Notes: generated by a model from the sequence alone, not told the origin. A DNA stretch of 41,339 bases from Acidobacteriaceae bacterium (GCA_025449575.1 JANWJB010000113.1:1-41339), one strand, 5' to 3'; positions 7,067 to 15,692 are shown, numbered from the stretch's first letter. Program-made: numbers and translations.

Positions 7067-7450
7067 ATGACGGGACAAGATGCGGAGCGGGCGATGAAGG
7101 CTGGAAAAGCGGCGGAAAAAGAGAAGCGCAACGTGGGCTCAGCGCTCGCCGTCCTGGCATATCAATGGAGGCGGCGCGCGGCAACTATTTTGGCGATCGC
7201 AATTGCCGCTCTGATCGCCTACCATGTGATGTTCGGCGCCAACGGTCTGACCATCTACCAAAAGAAGAAGAACGAGGATCGCGCGCTCAGCCAGCAGATT
7301 CTGGAGTTGCAGCAACAGAACGATCAGCTTGAGCAGCACATCCAGAGCCTCAAGAGCGATCCGGACACCATCGAGCATGAGGCGCGGACCATTCTGCACT
7401 ACGCTCGGCCGGGTGAAGTTATCTACAAGCTCAACGGCAGCTCCCGATAG
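7067..7450 (+). CDS. ftsB: Cell division protein FtsB/DivIC (septum formation initiator)
   Basis: A 127-residue bitopic protein: a basic N-terminus, one membrane helix at about residues 38-58, the conserved NGLTIYQKKKNE turn, a coiled coil at about residues 65-105 and the C-terminal DPDTIEHEARTILHYARPGEVIY signature of the FtsB/DivIC family. With FtsL and FtsQ it forms the divisome subcomplex that activates septal peptidoglycan synthesis. ATG 7067 has little Shine-Dalgarno; an in-frame ATG at 7094 follows GGAGCGGGCG and may be the true start. Its last 25 codons are present again, decayed, at 10327-10404. Confidence 0.93.
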   Translation: MTGQDAERAMKAGKAAEKEKRNVGSALAVLAYQWRRRAATILAIAIAALIAYHVMFGANGLTIYQKKKNEDRALSQQILELQQQNDQLEQHIQSLKSDPDTIEHEARTILHYARPGEVIYKLNGSSR

Positions 7451-7461
7451 CCGACATCGGC
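7374..7461 (+). repeat. Direct repeat, copy A (3' end of ftsB)
   Basis: The last 25 codons of ftsB plus 11 bases after the stop match 10328-10415 without a gap. I count nine mismatches over 86 aligned bases, about 90% identity. The two copies are exactly 2954 bp apart and enclose the kinase-propeller gene. Confidence 0.85.
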
Positions 7462-7554
7462 GTCGAGCGGACATTCCTTATTATTAGGCAACCCGCCTGC
7501 AGGCCGCCTTACCGGGGCGGTAAAGATGCGCCCGGTGCGCTCGCATACCCGGGC

Positions 7555-7560
7555 TATAAT
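7555..7560 (+). promoter_or_regulatory. -10 box of the kinase gene, probable leaderless transcript
   Basis: A perfect TATAAT ends eight bases before the ATG at 7569, so transcription should begin within a base or two of the start codon. No good -35 is seen at 16-18 bp spacing. There is also no Shine-Dalgarno in front of the ATG, which agrees with a leaderless mRNA. Confidence 0.55.
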
Positions 7561-7568
7561 TGGGGCCG

Positions 7569-10295
7569 ATGGCAATCGCCGGCGGCACCAGACTCGGACC
7601 GTATGAGATCGAATCACGAGCCGGTTCTGGCGGAATGGGCGTGGTTTACAAGGCACGCGACATCCGCTTAGAGCGCTTTGTTGCGCTGAAGCTATTGCCG
7701 GACGAGTTGGCCAAGGACCCCCAGGCGCTCAATCGGTTTCGGCGGGAAGCAAAATCTGCCTCGGCGCTGAACCACCCGAACATCTGCACGATTTACGACA
7801 TCGGCGAAGCGGACGGCCACGCCTTCATCGTCATGGAATTTCTGGAAGGGGCGACGCTGCGGCAGGAGATTGCCGGAAAGCCGCTGGATCTGGAAACCGC
7901 GCTGTCGTTAGGGATTGAGATTGCCGACGCGCTGGACGCCGCGCACTCCGCGGGCATTCTGCACCGCGATATCAAACCCGCGAACATTTTCGTAACCACG
8001 CGGCAGCATGCGAAGATTCTCGACTTCGGGCTGGCCAAGGCGTTGCCGAAGGCCGGACGTGGCGCGCCATCGCATGCTTCTCCAGACGATCCGACGGTCT
8101 CTTCCGACGACTCGACAATGGGCGAGGAGCAGTTGACCAGCCCCGGCGCGACGATGGGCACGGTCGCCTACATGTCTCCGGAGCAGGTTCGGGGCAAGGA
8201 GGTGGATGCCAGAACCGATCTCTTCTCTTTCGGCGTGGTGCTTTATGAGATGGTGACCGGCATGGCGCCGTTTCGCGGGCCGAGCACGGGAGAGATCTTC
8301 GATTGCATTCTGAACCGGGCGCCGGTGGCTCCGGTGCGCTTGAACCCGGACCTTCCGATGGCGCTTGAAGAGATCATCAACAAAGCTCTGGAGAAAGATC
8401 GCGACCTGCGCTATCAGCACGCCGCGGACCTGCGAGCCGATCTCAAGCGGTTAAAACGCGACATCGATTCAGGCCGGGCCAGCGCAAGCGCGGCGGTCCC
8501 GACCGCGTCGGCCACCGCCGCCCCGGTCGCGGCGCCTGCCGCCGCTCCGAGGCTTTCAGGAAAAGCGCGGCCCTTCGCATGGGCGCTTGCCGGGGTTGCG
8601 GTCCTGGTCTTGATTTACTTCCTTCGGCCAACGCTTCCCCCTCCCGGGGTCACGGGGGTCACTCAGTTGACCCAGGATGGAGTAGCGAAACTTAACGGAG
8701 TGGGGGATACTCCTCCCGCCTTATTCACGGACGGCTCGCGGATCTACTTCAGGGAGGGTGTTCGGCGAACGAGTTTGATGCAGGTTTCGACGGAAGGCGG
8801 CGGGACGGAGCCGATCGAAATTCCTTTCGAAACTTCGGGCATCGCCGCCATCTCGCCCACACAGCCGGAGTTACTGATTAAGCGGTTCGGTTCGGGCCCC
8901 GAGGCTCTACGTGGGCTCTGGCTGCTGCCGGTTCCCGGCGGTCAGCCCCGCCGTCTCGGGAACCTGATGGCCAATAACGCAACCTGGTCGCCGAACGGGA
9001 CCGCCATCTTTTATAGCGCAAACCACGACATCTTCACCACAAGCGACGATGGAAGCCAGCCGCGCAGGATTTTGACCATTGCTGCCGGTCATCCGTTTTG
9101 GCTTCGAGTCTCACCCGATGGGCATCTGCTTCGCTTCAGTGTCTTTGATTCGACGCTCCGTACAAGTTCTTTATGGGAAGCTCGCACGGACGGAAGCCAC
9201 CTAAGGCAGTTGCTTCCCGGCTGGAGCAAGCCCACCAACGAGTGCTGCGGGAGCTGGACGAATGATGGGAAGTACTACGTCTTCCAATCGACCCGCGGCG
9301 GCGTCGCAAACCTGTGGGCGGCGCGCGTCAAGGGCGACCTGTGGCGAAAGATCGACTACAACCCAGTCCAGTTGACCGTAGGGCAGATGGATTCGCAGTC
9401 TCCGTTGCCCGGCAAGGACGGTAAGAAGCTCTTCTTTATTGGCTCCGCACGCCGGGCTGAGATCATCCGCTACGAGCCGAAGACGCAATCGTTCGTGCCG
9501 TATCTCGCCGGTCTCTCGGCGGAGGGCGTGACCTTTACGCCGGACGGGAAGAAGATCGCGTATGTTTCTTACCCGGAGGGCATTTTGTGGGAGAGTAATG
9601 CCGATGGCAGCGACCGGCACGAGCTGAGTTTCCCACCAACCGCAGTCGGGCTTCCGCGCTGGTCGCCGGATGGTAAGTGGATCGCTTATTCGGCCCATGA
9701 GCCGGGCAAGACCTGGCAAGTCTTCGCCGTCCCAGCCGGGGGCGGAGATCCGCAGCAACTCACCTCGGGCGACGTCAGCCATACCGATGGTTCCTGGTCT
9801 CTCGATGGAAATTCAATGGCGTTTGATGAGGGCGCCAGCAACGCCAGGACTTCAAAAGGAAATGCGCTGTTTCTCCTGAACCTGAAAACCCATCGGGTGA
9901 CGGACCTGCCGGATTCGGTGCACTTGTTCTCGCCGCGCTGGTCGCCGGATGGACGCTATCTGCTGGCCATTACCGCCGACTACCAAAAGCTCGTACTTTA
10001 CGATTTCACGACCAAGAAATGGGAAGACCTGGCCAAAATGGAGGCCGATTATCCGAATTGGTCCAGCGACGGGAAATGCGTCTATTTCAATGAAACTGCC
10101 GTCAAAACCCTCCCCATGTACCGGGTCTGCCTCGCAGACCGCAAACCACAGCACATCGTCGATTTGTCGCAGGGCGGCAAGCTGGCCATGGGGCGCTTCG
10201 GGTGGTGGTCGGGCCTGGGCCCGGGCGACTCGATCCTCGCCTCACGCAACATCGGCACCCAGGAGATCTATGCGCTAGACGTGAAGTTCCCCTAG
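7569..10295 (+). CDS. Membrane Ser/Thr protein kinase with C-terminal PD40/TolB-like propeller
   Basis: A 908-residue protein. Residues 12-285 are a complete Hanks-type kinase: glycine loop GSGGMGVVY (19-27), K41 in [12 protein letters not shown] (132-139), DFG (153-155) and [10 protein letters not shown] in the activation segment. An Ala/Pro/Ser linker (about 300-330) leads to a membrane helix near 333-352. The remaining roughly 550 residues contain repeated WSPDGK/SPDGR strands, as in PD40 beta-propellers, and should be periplasmic. Such kinases pass an envelope signal to cytoplasmic targets; the signal and targets are unknown. The ATG at 7569 is chosen over an in-frame TTG three codons upstream, which overlaps the TATAAT. 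The gene is bracketed by two copies of the ftsB 3' end, pointing to insertion or duplication. Confidence 0.95.
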   Translation: MAIAGGTRLGPYEIESRAGSGGMGVVYKARDIRLERFVALKLLPDELAKDPQALNRFRREAKSASALNHPNICTIYDIGEADGHAFIVMEFLEGATLRQEIAGKPLDLETALSLGIEIADALDAAHSAGILHRDIKPANIFVTTRQHAKILDFGLAKALPKAGRGAPSHASPDDPTVSSDDSTMGEEQLTSPGATMGTVAYMSPEQVRGKEVDARTDLFSFGVVLYEMVTGMAPFRGPSTGEIFDCILNRAPVAPVRLNPDLPMALEEIINKALEKDRDLRYQHAADLRADLKRLKRDIDSGRASASAAVPTASATAAPVAAPAAAPRLSGKARPFAWALAGVAVLVLIYFLRPTLPPPGVTGVTQLTQDGVAKLNGVGDTPPALFTDGSRIYFREGVRRTSLMQVSTEGGGTEPIEIPFETSGIAAISPTQPELLIKRFGSGPEALRGLWLLPVPGGQPRRLGNLMANNATWSPNGTAIFYSANHDIFTTSDDGSQPRRILTIAAGHPFWLRVSPDGHLLRFSVFDSTLRTSSLWEARTDGSHLRQLLPGWSKPTNECCGSWTNDGKYYVFQSTRGGVANLWAARVKGDLWRKIDYNPVQLTVGQMDSQSPLPGKDGKKLFFIGSARRAEIIRYEPKTQSFVPYLAGLSAEGVTFTPDGKKIAYVSYPEGILWESNADGSDRHELSFPPTAVGLPRWSPDGKWIAYSAHEPGKTWQVFAVPAGGGDPQQLTSGDVSHTDGSWSLDGNSMAFDEGASNARTSKGNALFLLNLKTHRVTDLPDSVHLFSPRWSPDGRYLLAITADYQKLVLYDFTTKKWEDLAKMEADYPNWSSDGKCVYFNETAVKTLPMYRVCLADRKPQHIVDLSQGGKLAMGRFGWWSGLGPGDSILASRNIGTQEIYALDVKFP

Positions 10296-10326
10296 GATCC
10301 TGCGCCCGGTTCCGTCGTTTCGACCG

Positions 10327-10404
10327 AAGCACGAGGCGGGGACCATTCTGCACTTCGCCCGGCCGGGTGAGGTTATCTACGAGTTCAGCGGCAGCTCCCG
10401 ATAG
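10327..10404 (+). pseudogene. Decayed duplicate of the ftsB 3' end
   Basis: The stretch reads in frame as a KHEAGTILHFARPGEVIYE-type sequence ending in SGSSR and a TAG, matching the last 25 codons of ftsB. Of eight codon differences, three are silent and five change the residue (R-G, Y-F, K-E, L-F, N-S). There is no start codon, membrane helix or coiled coil in front of it, so it cannot make FtsB. Homology continues 11 bases beyond the stop (to 10415), showing that it is a DNA duplication and not convergent coding. Confidence 0.85.
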
Positions 10405-10415
10405 CCGACATCCGC
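10328..10415 (+). repeat. Direct repeat, copy B (relic of ftsB 3' end)
   Basis: Partner of 7374-7461, same orientation, 2954 bp apart, about 90% identical without gaps. It lies between the kinase stop and the convergent response regulator gene. Confidence 0.85.
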
Positions 10416-10435
10416 TTGACTTGGGGAGTTGCGCG

Positions 10436-11269
10436 TCACGCGCTAACGTACGTCTCTCCCTGGCTGGGACCAAAGAGCATTTCCAGCGTGACCTGGGCTA
10501 CCTTATCAAGACATTGGTTCACTAACGCAAGATCGGGAACGATATAGCTGAGATTCACGAGCAGGAGGTTTTCCTGCACAACCTGCGATAGAACCCTGCG
10601 TAGCAGGCAGAATTCTGTCAGGATCATGCTCGGCGTGCAGCCGGTGAACTCGCGCAACGTCATGTGCAGTGTGAACGGGGAAGGGGCATCAACCGTTTCT
10701 CCCCCGGCGAAGGACAGGGCCGCGCGAATGATCTCGTCCAAAAGGCTGCGGAGATACTCGATGCGTTGCTTGTGTTCGACGGTCACTCGCGACAAAAGGC
10801 GGTCACTTTCCACGGCGGAAAGCCAGAGTTCTTCGATGCGCCCGATATTCTGTTGCAGAAGCATGGCCGCGCGCTGCGGTTGCGGCAGGCGGCGATGCTC
10901 CCGGGGAGCCGCCAGCTTCCGTTCAATCGCGCTCACCAGCGCCGGGATGTCGGCGGGCTTCACGATGTAATCGTCCACCTGCTGCCGGATGGCTTCGAGC
11001 GCCGTTTCAAACGCAGGATAGCCAGTAAGGATCATGGTCACGGCTTCGGGCTGGGTTCTCCTCATAGCGCTGACCACGGTAAGGCCATCGCCGGGATTGC
11101 CGATGTTCAAATCCGACAGCAGCACATCGAATTTTTCCGAAGTAATTTTCTGCAAAGCCTCGGCAACAGTGGCGGCGGGGGCGACGTCGAAACCATGCTG
11201 ATTGAGGATGGCGGCCATCGTGATACGAATGACCTCCTCATCGTCAACACACAGCAATTTTCGTCGCAT
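10436..11269 (-). CDS. Orphan response regulator with C-terminal helical domain
   Basis: A 277-residue protein. Residues 4-125 are a receiver domain with the acidic pair D9-D10, phosphoacceptor D53 in LLSDLN, the Thr of MILTGYP and the Lys of IVKPAD. The C-terminal half is helical; residues about 138-190 (LLQQNIGRIEELWLSAVESD, then RIEYLRSLLDEIIRAAL) resemble the RsbRD-type N-terminal helical domain (known from stress regulators). The rest (TLREFTGCTPSMILTEFCLLRRVL) continues that fold. No DNA-binding domain is seen, so it probably works by protein contact. GAGGA lies before the ATG. No histidine kinase is adjacent; the domain match is from memory of the family. Confidence 0.85.
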   Translation of the reverse strand: MRRKLLCVDDEEVIRITMAAILNQHGFDVAPAATVAEALQKITSEKFDVLLSDLNIGNPGDGLTVVSAMRRTQPEAVTMILTGYPAFETALEAIRQQVDDYIVKPADIPALVSAIERKLAAPREHRRLPQPQRAAMLLQQNIGRIEELWLSAVESDRLLSRVTVEHKQRIEYLRSLLDEIIRAALSFAGGETVDAPSPFTLHMTLREFTGCTPSMILTEFCLLRRVLSQVVQENLLLVNLSYIVPDLALVNQCLDKVAQVTLEMLFGPSQGETYVSA

Positions 11270-11515
11270 ACTGAATCCTCAGAAGATCCGGACCACGTCA
11301 CTTCAGCTTCCCAGATGGGTTTTCCGGAGGGTCTCGGCTGACCCCTTCGTCCTCGATTCAGATATCCTGCGAGTTTTCCCGGCCAGTTCTCGGGTTCAGT
11401 CCTCTGCGGGAGTCGCCCGGTGCGAGGTGTAATCATCCTACCATCGGACAAAGCTATTGGCGGTCCGGGCTCCGGCGCGTGTTATGCAGTCGGAATGGCT
11501 GCATGGACAGCGTCT

Positions 11516-11923
11516 TTATTTGCGGCGTTTGAGCCGCCACTCAGGCAGAGCCAGCACCCAATCCTGATCTTTGGATTCGTCGGCGACGTTGAGCAGCCGG
11601 CCCTGCTCCACCTCGCGTTTGCCGCCATCCCAAATCGACCTTGGTTCGAAGCGGCTAGCCGGGGCAGCGACGGCGTCGCGGATCTCGCGCAAGTCGACGG
11701 GGCGGCCCACCCGCTCAAGGTATTTCCGTATCGCTGCGGGCCGGTCCAGGCCATCGAATTCTCCCCGCTCGCCGTTGTGCTCGCGTAGGGCGTCCAGAGT
11801 TTCTTCCAACTTCTGCACCAGCGCGGCAGCCTCTTGGGAGAGCGCGCGCAGTTCGCCAAGCAACTCCTGACGCCGCTCCTCCAATAGGCGTACTGTGCGT
11901 GTTGCGATCATTCGCCTGGCCAT
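11516..11923 (-). CDS. Hypothetical protein, coiled coil plus winged-helix-like segment
   Basis: A 135-residue protein I do not recognise. Residues 8-50 are a charged helical stretch with coiled-coil periodicity (LLEERRQELLGELRALSQEA). Residues about 60-85 (AIRKYLERVGRPVDLREIRDAV) resemble the first helices of a winged helix, as in small restriction- or plasmid-type regulators, and the C-terminus is Arg/Lys-rich. A GGAG six bases before the ATG supports the start. It lies alone on the minus strand, with 246 bp of apparently empty DNA between it and the response regulator. Confidence 0.6.
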   Translation of the reverse strand: MARRMIATRTVRLLEERRQELLGELRALSQEAAALVQKLEETLDALREHNGERGEFDGLDRPAAIRKYLERVGRPVDLREIRDAVAAPASRFEPRSIWDGGKREVEQGRLLNVADESKDQDWVLALPEWRLKRRK

Positions 11924-12314
11924 CGAAGTCTCCGAAGAGTTTTAGGTGCGGAGGAGATTTCTCCTCCACTACCAGTTCCATCCGATCCAACATTTCGATA
12001 AACAGCTCTGCAGCAAACCTTGCAAAAAAGTGTGGTAATTGTTTGTTAATTATGCGACATCCGCTCTCCAATCTACATAAAAAACAGCAGAGGTTCATCC
12101 AGCGTAAATGCTGATGAATGAATTGCTGATCTTTGCGGTCTTGCGTTAGCTGCCGGCAGAGCGTCTCCAGCGCCCGGCCGTCCCGAAGCAGCGAGCGCAG
12201 ACCGGCATGCCCGCGCAAGCGGGCCCAGAACCGTCGATCGTCTTCCATCGTCCATCCGGAACCGAACTCCTCACGGAACATTTGCACTAAATATGAGTCA
12301 ACATTAAGCATCAT
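11715..12314 (-). CDS. Doubtful hypothetical reading frame, possibly a decayed gene
   Basis: A 199-codon open frame. Its first 60 codons look coding (GC-rich third positions, MFREEFGSGWTMEDDRRFWARL). The middle (about 12000-12115) is AT-richer, with rare codons, and the last 70 residues lie out of frame over the better-supported gene at 11516-11923 and read like random high-GC translation. The simplest reading is a truncated or frameshifted gene whose open frame runs by chance into its neighbour. There is no Shine-Dalgarno before either ATG (12311 or 12314). I recognise no family. Confidence 0.25.
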   Translation of the reverse strand: MMLNVDSYLVQMFREEFGSGWTMEDDRRFWARLRGHAGLRSLLRDGRALETLCRQLTQDRKDQQFIHQHLRWMNLCCFLCRLESGCRIINKQLPHFFARFAAELFIEMLDRMELVVEEKSPPHLKLFGDFDGQANDRNTHSTPIGGAASGVAWRTARALPRGCRAGAEVGRNSGRPTRAQRRAGRIRWPGPARSDTEIP

Positions 12315-12566
12315 GGCCTAGGGGCACACTCCAACGAATGATGTAGGTCGGCGGGGGAGGGAAATTGTTGAAACCCAAAAGTTAAGAACTGGCAGAGGAA
12401 TACAAAGTAGTACAAGAAACCAAGAGGGTGTTTCTGAAAACTCACCCAGGCTAGCAAAGCTCTCAGCCGTCGTGACTGAAGCAAAAGTTGCATAACCGGA
12501 GGCTTTCAATTACGCGCGTAATCTTTTTTCCCGCACTGTAGAGCGCTCCGCGCCAATTACGCTCTT
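12315..12566. other. Intergenic stretch with a palindrome, no gene seen
   Basis: A 252-bp AT-richer stretch between two minus-strand reading frames. Short open frames here have no start signals or recognisable product. Its one clear structure is the palindrome at 12509-12522 with a related half site at 12554-12562. Confidence 0.5.
12509..12522. promoter_or_regulatory. Perfect 14-bp palindrome, candidate operator
   Basis: ATTACGCGCGTAAT is identical on both strands. The half CAATTACGC occurs at 12507-12515 and again, same orientation, at 12554-12562. A run of six T follows the palindrome on the plus strand, but the stem would have almost no loop, so a protein site is more likely than a terminator. 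Confidence 0.4.
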
Positions 12567-12953
12567 TCACGGAGCTTTTTGGGGCGGCGAAGGAAAGCGG
12601 CTCCAATGGGTGACCCACTTCAGCGCCAAGCCGGGCTTACAGAATGCTTCAAACCTGCCGGCAAGCCACCAAGCCGGGGCCACCGCGTGGCCGTTGGTGA
12701 CAAATACCTCCAGCCTGGCCTCACGCGGCAACTCACGATCGATACTGATCCACTCCATATCGCCCTCAGCAAGCCATGCGAATCGAATATTCGGGGGGAG
12801 GAGGAAACCCGGGGGAGAAATCCGTGAAAGGAGCCCTTGCAATGCCGGGAAAACATGTTCAAGCAAGCCGGTTCGGAGCCTCTGTGCGACACTGAAGTTG
12901 AGATTGCCAGCGCGGGCGACGGCCGACCTTATCCTCTGTCTGCTCTCATCCAT
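12567..12953 (-). CDS. Hypothetical protein
   Basis: A 128-residue frame with coding-like codon choice, especially the stretch LPREARLEVFVTNGHAVAPA and WWLAGRFEAFC. The N-terminus is basic and helical, and the centre is Pro/Phe-rich (SPPGFLLPPNIRFAW). No signal peptide or known motif is seen and I recognise no family. It diverges from gnd, 162 bp away. The ATG lacks a clear Shine-Dalgarno. Confidence 0.45.
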   Translation of the reverse strand: MDESRQRIRSAVARAGNLNFSVAQRLRTGLLEHVFPALQGLLSRISPPGFLLPPNIRFAWLAEGDMEWISIDRELPREARLEVFVTNGHAVAPAWWLAGRFEAFCKPGLALKWVTHWSRFPSPPQKAP

Positions 12954-13075
12954 TCGAGACTGAAAAGATAAGGCAGGCGGCGACGCTTCTCTCTAAACTG
13001 CATGGTGCCCTCAGAGAGAGCAGCCGGCGACGTTTTCCGTCACTTTGTGATTGCGCCGCATCATACATAGTCGGG

Positions 13076-13104
13076 ATACATTCACCAAGAAATACATTTC
13101 ACCA
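13076..13104 (+). promoter_or_regulatory. Direct repeat ATACATT(T)CACCA in the gnd leader
   Basis: ATACATTCACCA (13076-13087) and ATACATTTCACCA (13092-13104) are spaced 16 bp apart, so they would lie roughly 1.5 helical turns apart. The second copy touches the AGGAGA Shine-Dalgarno of gnd (13104-13109). A third ATACAT occurs at 13063. They may bind a regulator or be part of the leader; function is unknown. Confidence 0.3.
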
Positions 13105-13115
13105 GGAGAAGACAG

Positions 13116-14132
13116 ATGCAATTAGGAATGATCGGTCTGGGCCGCATGGGCTCCAACATGGTGCAGCGCCTGCTCAAGGACGGGCATGAATGCGTGGTCT
13201 ATGACCACAGCGCCGAATCCATGCAGCCGCTGGCTGCCAAAGGGGCTCAAACCGCGGCTAGCCTGGAGCAGTTCGTCCAGAAGCTGGCCAAGCCTCGCGC
13301 GGTGTGGATGATGATCCCGGCGGCCGTGGTCGATTCCGTTCTCGCATCGCTTGCCTCTCTGCTTGAACCAGGAGATATCGTAATCGACGGCGGCAATTCG
13401 TACTATCACGATGACATACGCCGAGCCGCTGACCTCAAGCCTAAGGGGATTCATTATGTAGATTGCGGCACCAGCGGCGGCGTTTGGGGCATGGAGCGCG
13501 GCTATTGCCTGATGATCGGAGGAGAGAAAGATGCGGTTAAGCGTCTGGAGCCCGTCTTCAAGACCTTGGCTCCCGGCCTAGGCGCGATCGACCGTACTCC
13601 CGGAGCTTCCGGGGAGCCTTCCACCGCTGAGCAGGGCTACCTCCACTGCGGTCCCAACGGAGCCGGCCATTTCGTCAAAATGGTTCACAACGGAATCGAA
13701 TATGGGGTAATGGCTGCTTATGCGGAGGGCTTTGGAGTTCTGGAGCATGCCGACGTCGGCAAAACCAAGCATGAAGACGACGCCGAGACCACGCCTCTGC
13801 GCCATCCAGAGCTTTATAAGTTCGACTTCGACTTGCCCCAGATCGCCGAGGTGTGGCGGCGGGGCAGCGTGATTGCCTCCTGGCTGCTGGATCTTACCGC
13901 CGGGGCACTGCGCGGCAATCCCAAGCTCGAGAACTATGCCGGCCGGGTCTCCGACTCCGGCGAGGGTCGTTGGACGCTGAAGGCCGCGATTGACGAGGGC
14001 ATCCCCACGCCGGTCTTAAGTTCCGCGCTTTTTACGCGCTTCTCATCGCGCGGCAATGAGGAATTTGTTACCCGGGTTCTTTCCGCCATGCGCTTCGCCT
14101 TCGGCGGCCATGTCGAAAAACCGGCGTCTTAG
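13116..14132 (+). CDS. gnd: 6-phosphogluconate dehydrogenase, decarboxylating (short form)
   Basis: A 338-residue enzyme, the short single-chain form of about 300-340 residues rather than the 470-residue E. coli type. It has an N-terminal Rossmann motif GLGRMGSNM (residues 7-15), the substrate motif DGGNSYYHD, the GTSGGVWG loop and the catalytic HFVKMVHNGIEYG containing the active-site lysine. It converts 6-phosphogluconate to ribulose 5-phosphate with CO2 release and cofactor reduction. AGGAGA six bases before the ATG fixes the start. It is the first gene of the gnd-zwf-pgi cluster. Whether it prefers NAD or NADP cannot be settled by eye. Confidence 0.95.
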   Translation: MQLGMIGLGRMGSNMVQRLLKDGHECVVYDHSAESMQPLAAKGAQTAASLEQFVQKLAKPRAVWMMIPAAVVDSVLASLASLLEPGDIVIDGGNSYYHDDIRRAADLKPKGIHYVDCGTSGGVWGMERGYCLMIGGEKDAVKRLEPVFKTLAPGLGAIDRTPGASGEPSTAEQGYLHCGPNGAGHFVKMVHNGIEYGVMAAYAEGFGVLEHADVGKTKHEDDAETTPLRHPELYKFDFDLPQIAEVWRRGSVIASWLLDLTAGALRGNPKLENYAGRVSDSGEGRWTLKAAIDEGIPTPVLSSALFTRFSSRGNEEFVTRVLSAMRFAFGGHVEKPAS

Positions 14133-14276
14133 ACCAGAATTCCGGGTCTTGGGCCTTTCACAGAGGGAGTTTTGCTGGCGGTGGCCCTCGCCCTCGGCGG
14201 GGCGCTTGAGTTGCCGCGAACGGGGAAAAGCCTCAAACTCAATCGTTGTTGTTCCTAGTTCATCTCGGGAGGGTGC

Positions 14277-15692
14277 ATGGAAGGTTTTTCGTCGGACGCG
14301 ATGGTCTTTTTTGGAGCCACCGGCGATCTGGCTTATAAGCAGATCTTTCCCGCGCTTCAGTCGCTGGTCCGCGATGAGGGCTTTCAGATGCCCATCGTCG
14401 GAGTCGCCAAGGCCGGCTGGACGCTTGAGCAACTGAAGGACCGGGCCAAGGACAGTCTGGAGAAGCATGGCGGCATTGTTCCGGGAGCGTTCGAGAAGCT
14501 TCTTTCACTGTTGCGTTACGTCGATGGCGACTACAAAGATCCCGCGACCTTCGTGCAACTGGACAAGGAGCTTGGCTCCGCCAAGCGGCCTTTGAACTAC
14601 CTTGCCGTTCCTCCCAGTCTTTTTGCCGTTGTGACGGAGAATCTGGCGAAATCCGACTGCGGCAAGAGCGCGCGTCTCGTCATCGAAAAGCCGTTTGGTC
14701 ACGATCTTTGCTCCGCGCAGCAGCTGAATCGCACCCTGGAACAATTTTTCCCCGAAGAAGACATTTTTCGGATCGACCATTTCCTGGGCAAGGAGCCGGT
14801 GCAGAACATCCTCTATACTCGCTTCGCCAATCCCTTCTTCGAGCCTATTTGGAACCGTAACTATGTCAGAGCGATCCAGATCACCTTGGCGGAGGATTTC
14901 GGAGTGGAGGATCGCGGCCGCTTTTATGATGAGACGGGGGCTATCCGCGACGTGGTACAGAACCACCTGCTTCAGGTGCTGGCCAATCTCACCATGGACC
15001 CGCCGACCGGTGAGGCGCGAGAGGCCCTGCGCGACCAGACCTCCGCGCTGCTGAAAGCGGTACAGCCTATCAGCCCACAGGCGGTGGTGCGCGGCCAGTA
15101 TCGAGGCTATCGCACGGTGCCGGGAGTGGCTCCCGGCTCGACCGTGGAGACGTTTGTCGCGATCAAGCTGTTCATCGATAGCTGGCGCTGGGCGGGAGTG
15201 CCGATTTTCATCAGGGCAGGGAAGCTGCTGCCGGTTACCTGCACTGAGCTGGTGGTTCACTTCAAGCGGCCGCCACGGGAAACCTTTCAAGAATTGGTTC
15301 CCGTCGGATCGGCGCACCTGCGGATGCGGGTCAGCCCGGAAGTTGCCATCGGTTTGGGCCTGCGGGTCAAAACTCCCGGTGAGCGGATGGTGGGCGATGA
15401 CGTGGAACTTACGCTTAAGGAGCACGTGGCCAATGACATGCCTCCGTATGAGCGTCTGCTTGGCGATGCCTTACGGGGCAACAGCGATCTATTCGCCCGC
15501 AAGGATCTGGTGATGGCGCAATGGCGGATTGTTCAGCCTGTCCTGGACAACGTTACCCCGGTTTATAACTATGAGCCGGGAACATGGGGACCACCGGAGT
15601 CGTTGCAACTGATTGGCTCCGACGCGCCATGGGTAGACCCAGTCATCACGGAGACCCCATCGGGCAAGAGCCGGCGGCGGAGTTTGTATTAG
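14277..15692 (+). CDS. zwf: Glucose-6-phosphate 1-dehydrogenase
   Basis: A 471-residue enzyme with an N-terminal dinucleotide-binding motif FGATGDLA (residues about 12-19), the KPFG substrate segment (VIEKPFGHD) and the active-site signature RIDHFLGKE with the catalytic histidine. It oxidises glucose 6-phosphate to 6-phosphogluconolactone. GGGAGGG just before the ATG supports the start. The gap to gnd is 144 bp and to pgi 139 bp, so separate promoters are possible. No 6-phosphogluconolactonase gene is in the cluster. Confidence 0.96.
   Translation: MEGFSSDAMVFFGATGDLAYKQIFPALQSLVRDEGFQMPIVGVAKAGWTLEQLKDRAKDSLEKHGGIVPGAFEKLLSLLRYVDGDYKDPATFVQLDKELGSAKRPLNYLAVPPSLFAVVTENLAKSDCGKSARLVIEKPFGHDLCSAQQLNRTLEQFFPEEDIFRIDHFLGKEPVQNILYTRFANPFFEPIWNRNYVRAIQITLAEDFGVEDRGRFYDETGAIRDVVQNHLLQVLANLTMDPPTGEAREALRDQTSALLKAVQPISPQAVVRGQYRGYRTVPGVAPGSTVETFVAIKLFIDSWRWAGVPIFIRAGKLLPVTCTELVVHFKRPPRETFQELVPVGSAHLRMRVSPEVAIGLGLRVKTPGERMVGDDVELTLKEHVANDMPPYERLLGDALRGNSDLFARKDLVMAQWRIVQPVLDNVTPVYNYEPGTWGPPESLQLIGSDAPWVDPVITETPSGKSRRRSLY

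Noticed and set aside
5652-7184. 510-codon open frame opposite the phosphohexomutase gene
   Set aside because: It mirrors a gene with every family motif intact. Its product is Arg/Gly/His-rich with no recognisable domain, as expected for the complement of a high-GC gene.
10202-10525. Plus-strand 107-codon frame at the kinase 3' end
   Set aside because: It overlaps the kinase end, the ftsB relic in another frame and the start of the opposite response regulator; no motif or start signal.
12509-12530. Terminator made by the palindrome and the T-run after it
   Set aside because: A gapless palindrome leaves almost no loop, and no plus-strand gene ends before it.
14505-15425. 306-codon minus-strand frame inside zwf
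   Set aside because: It is opposite the catalytic and dimerisation parts of zwf and has no domain of its own.
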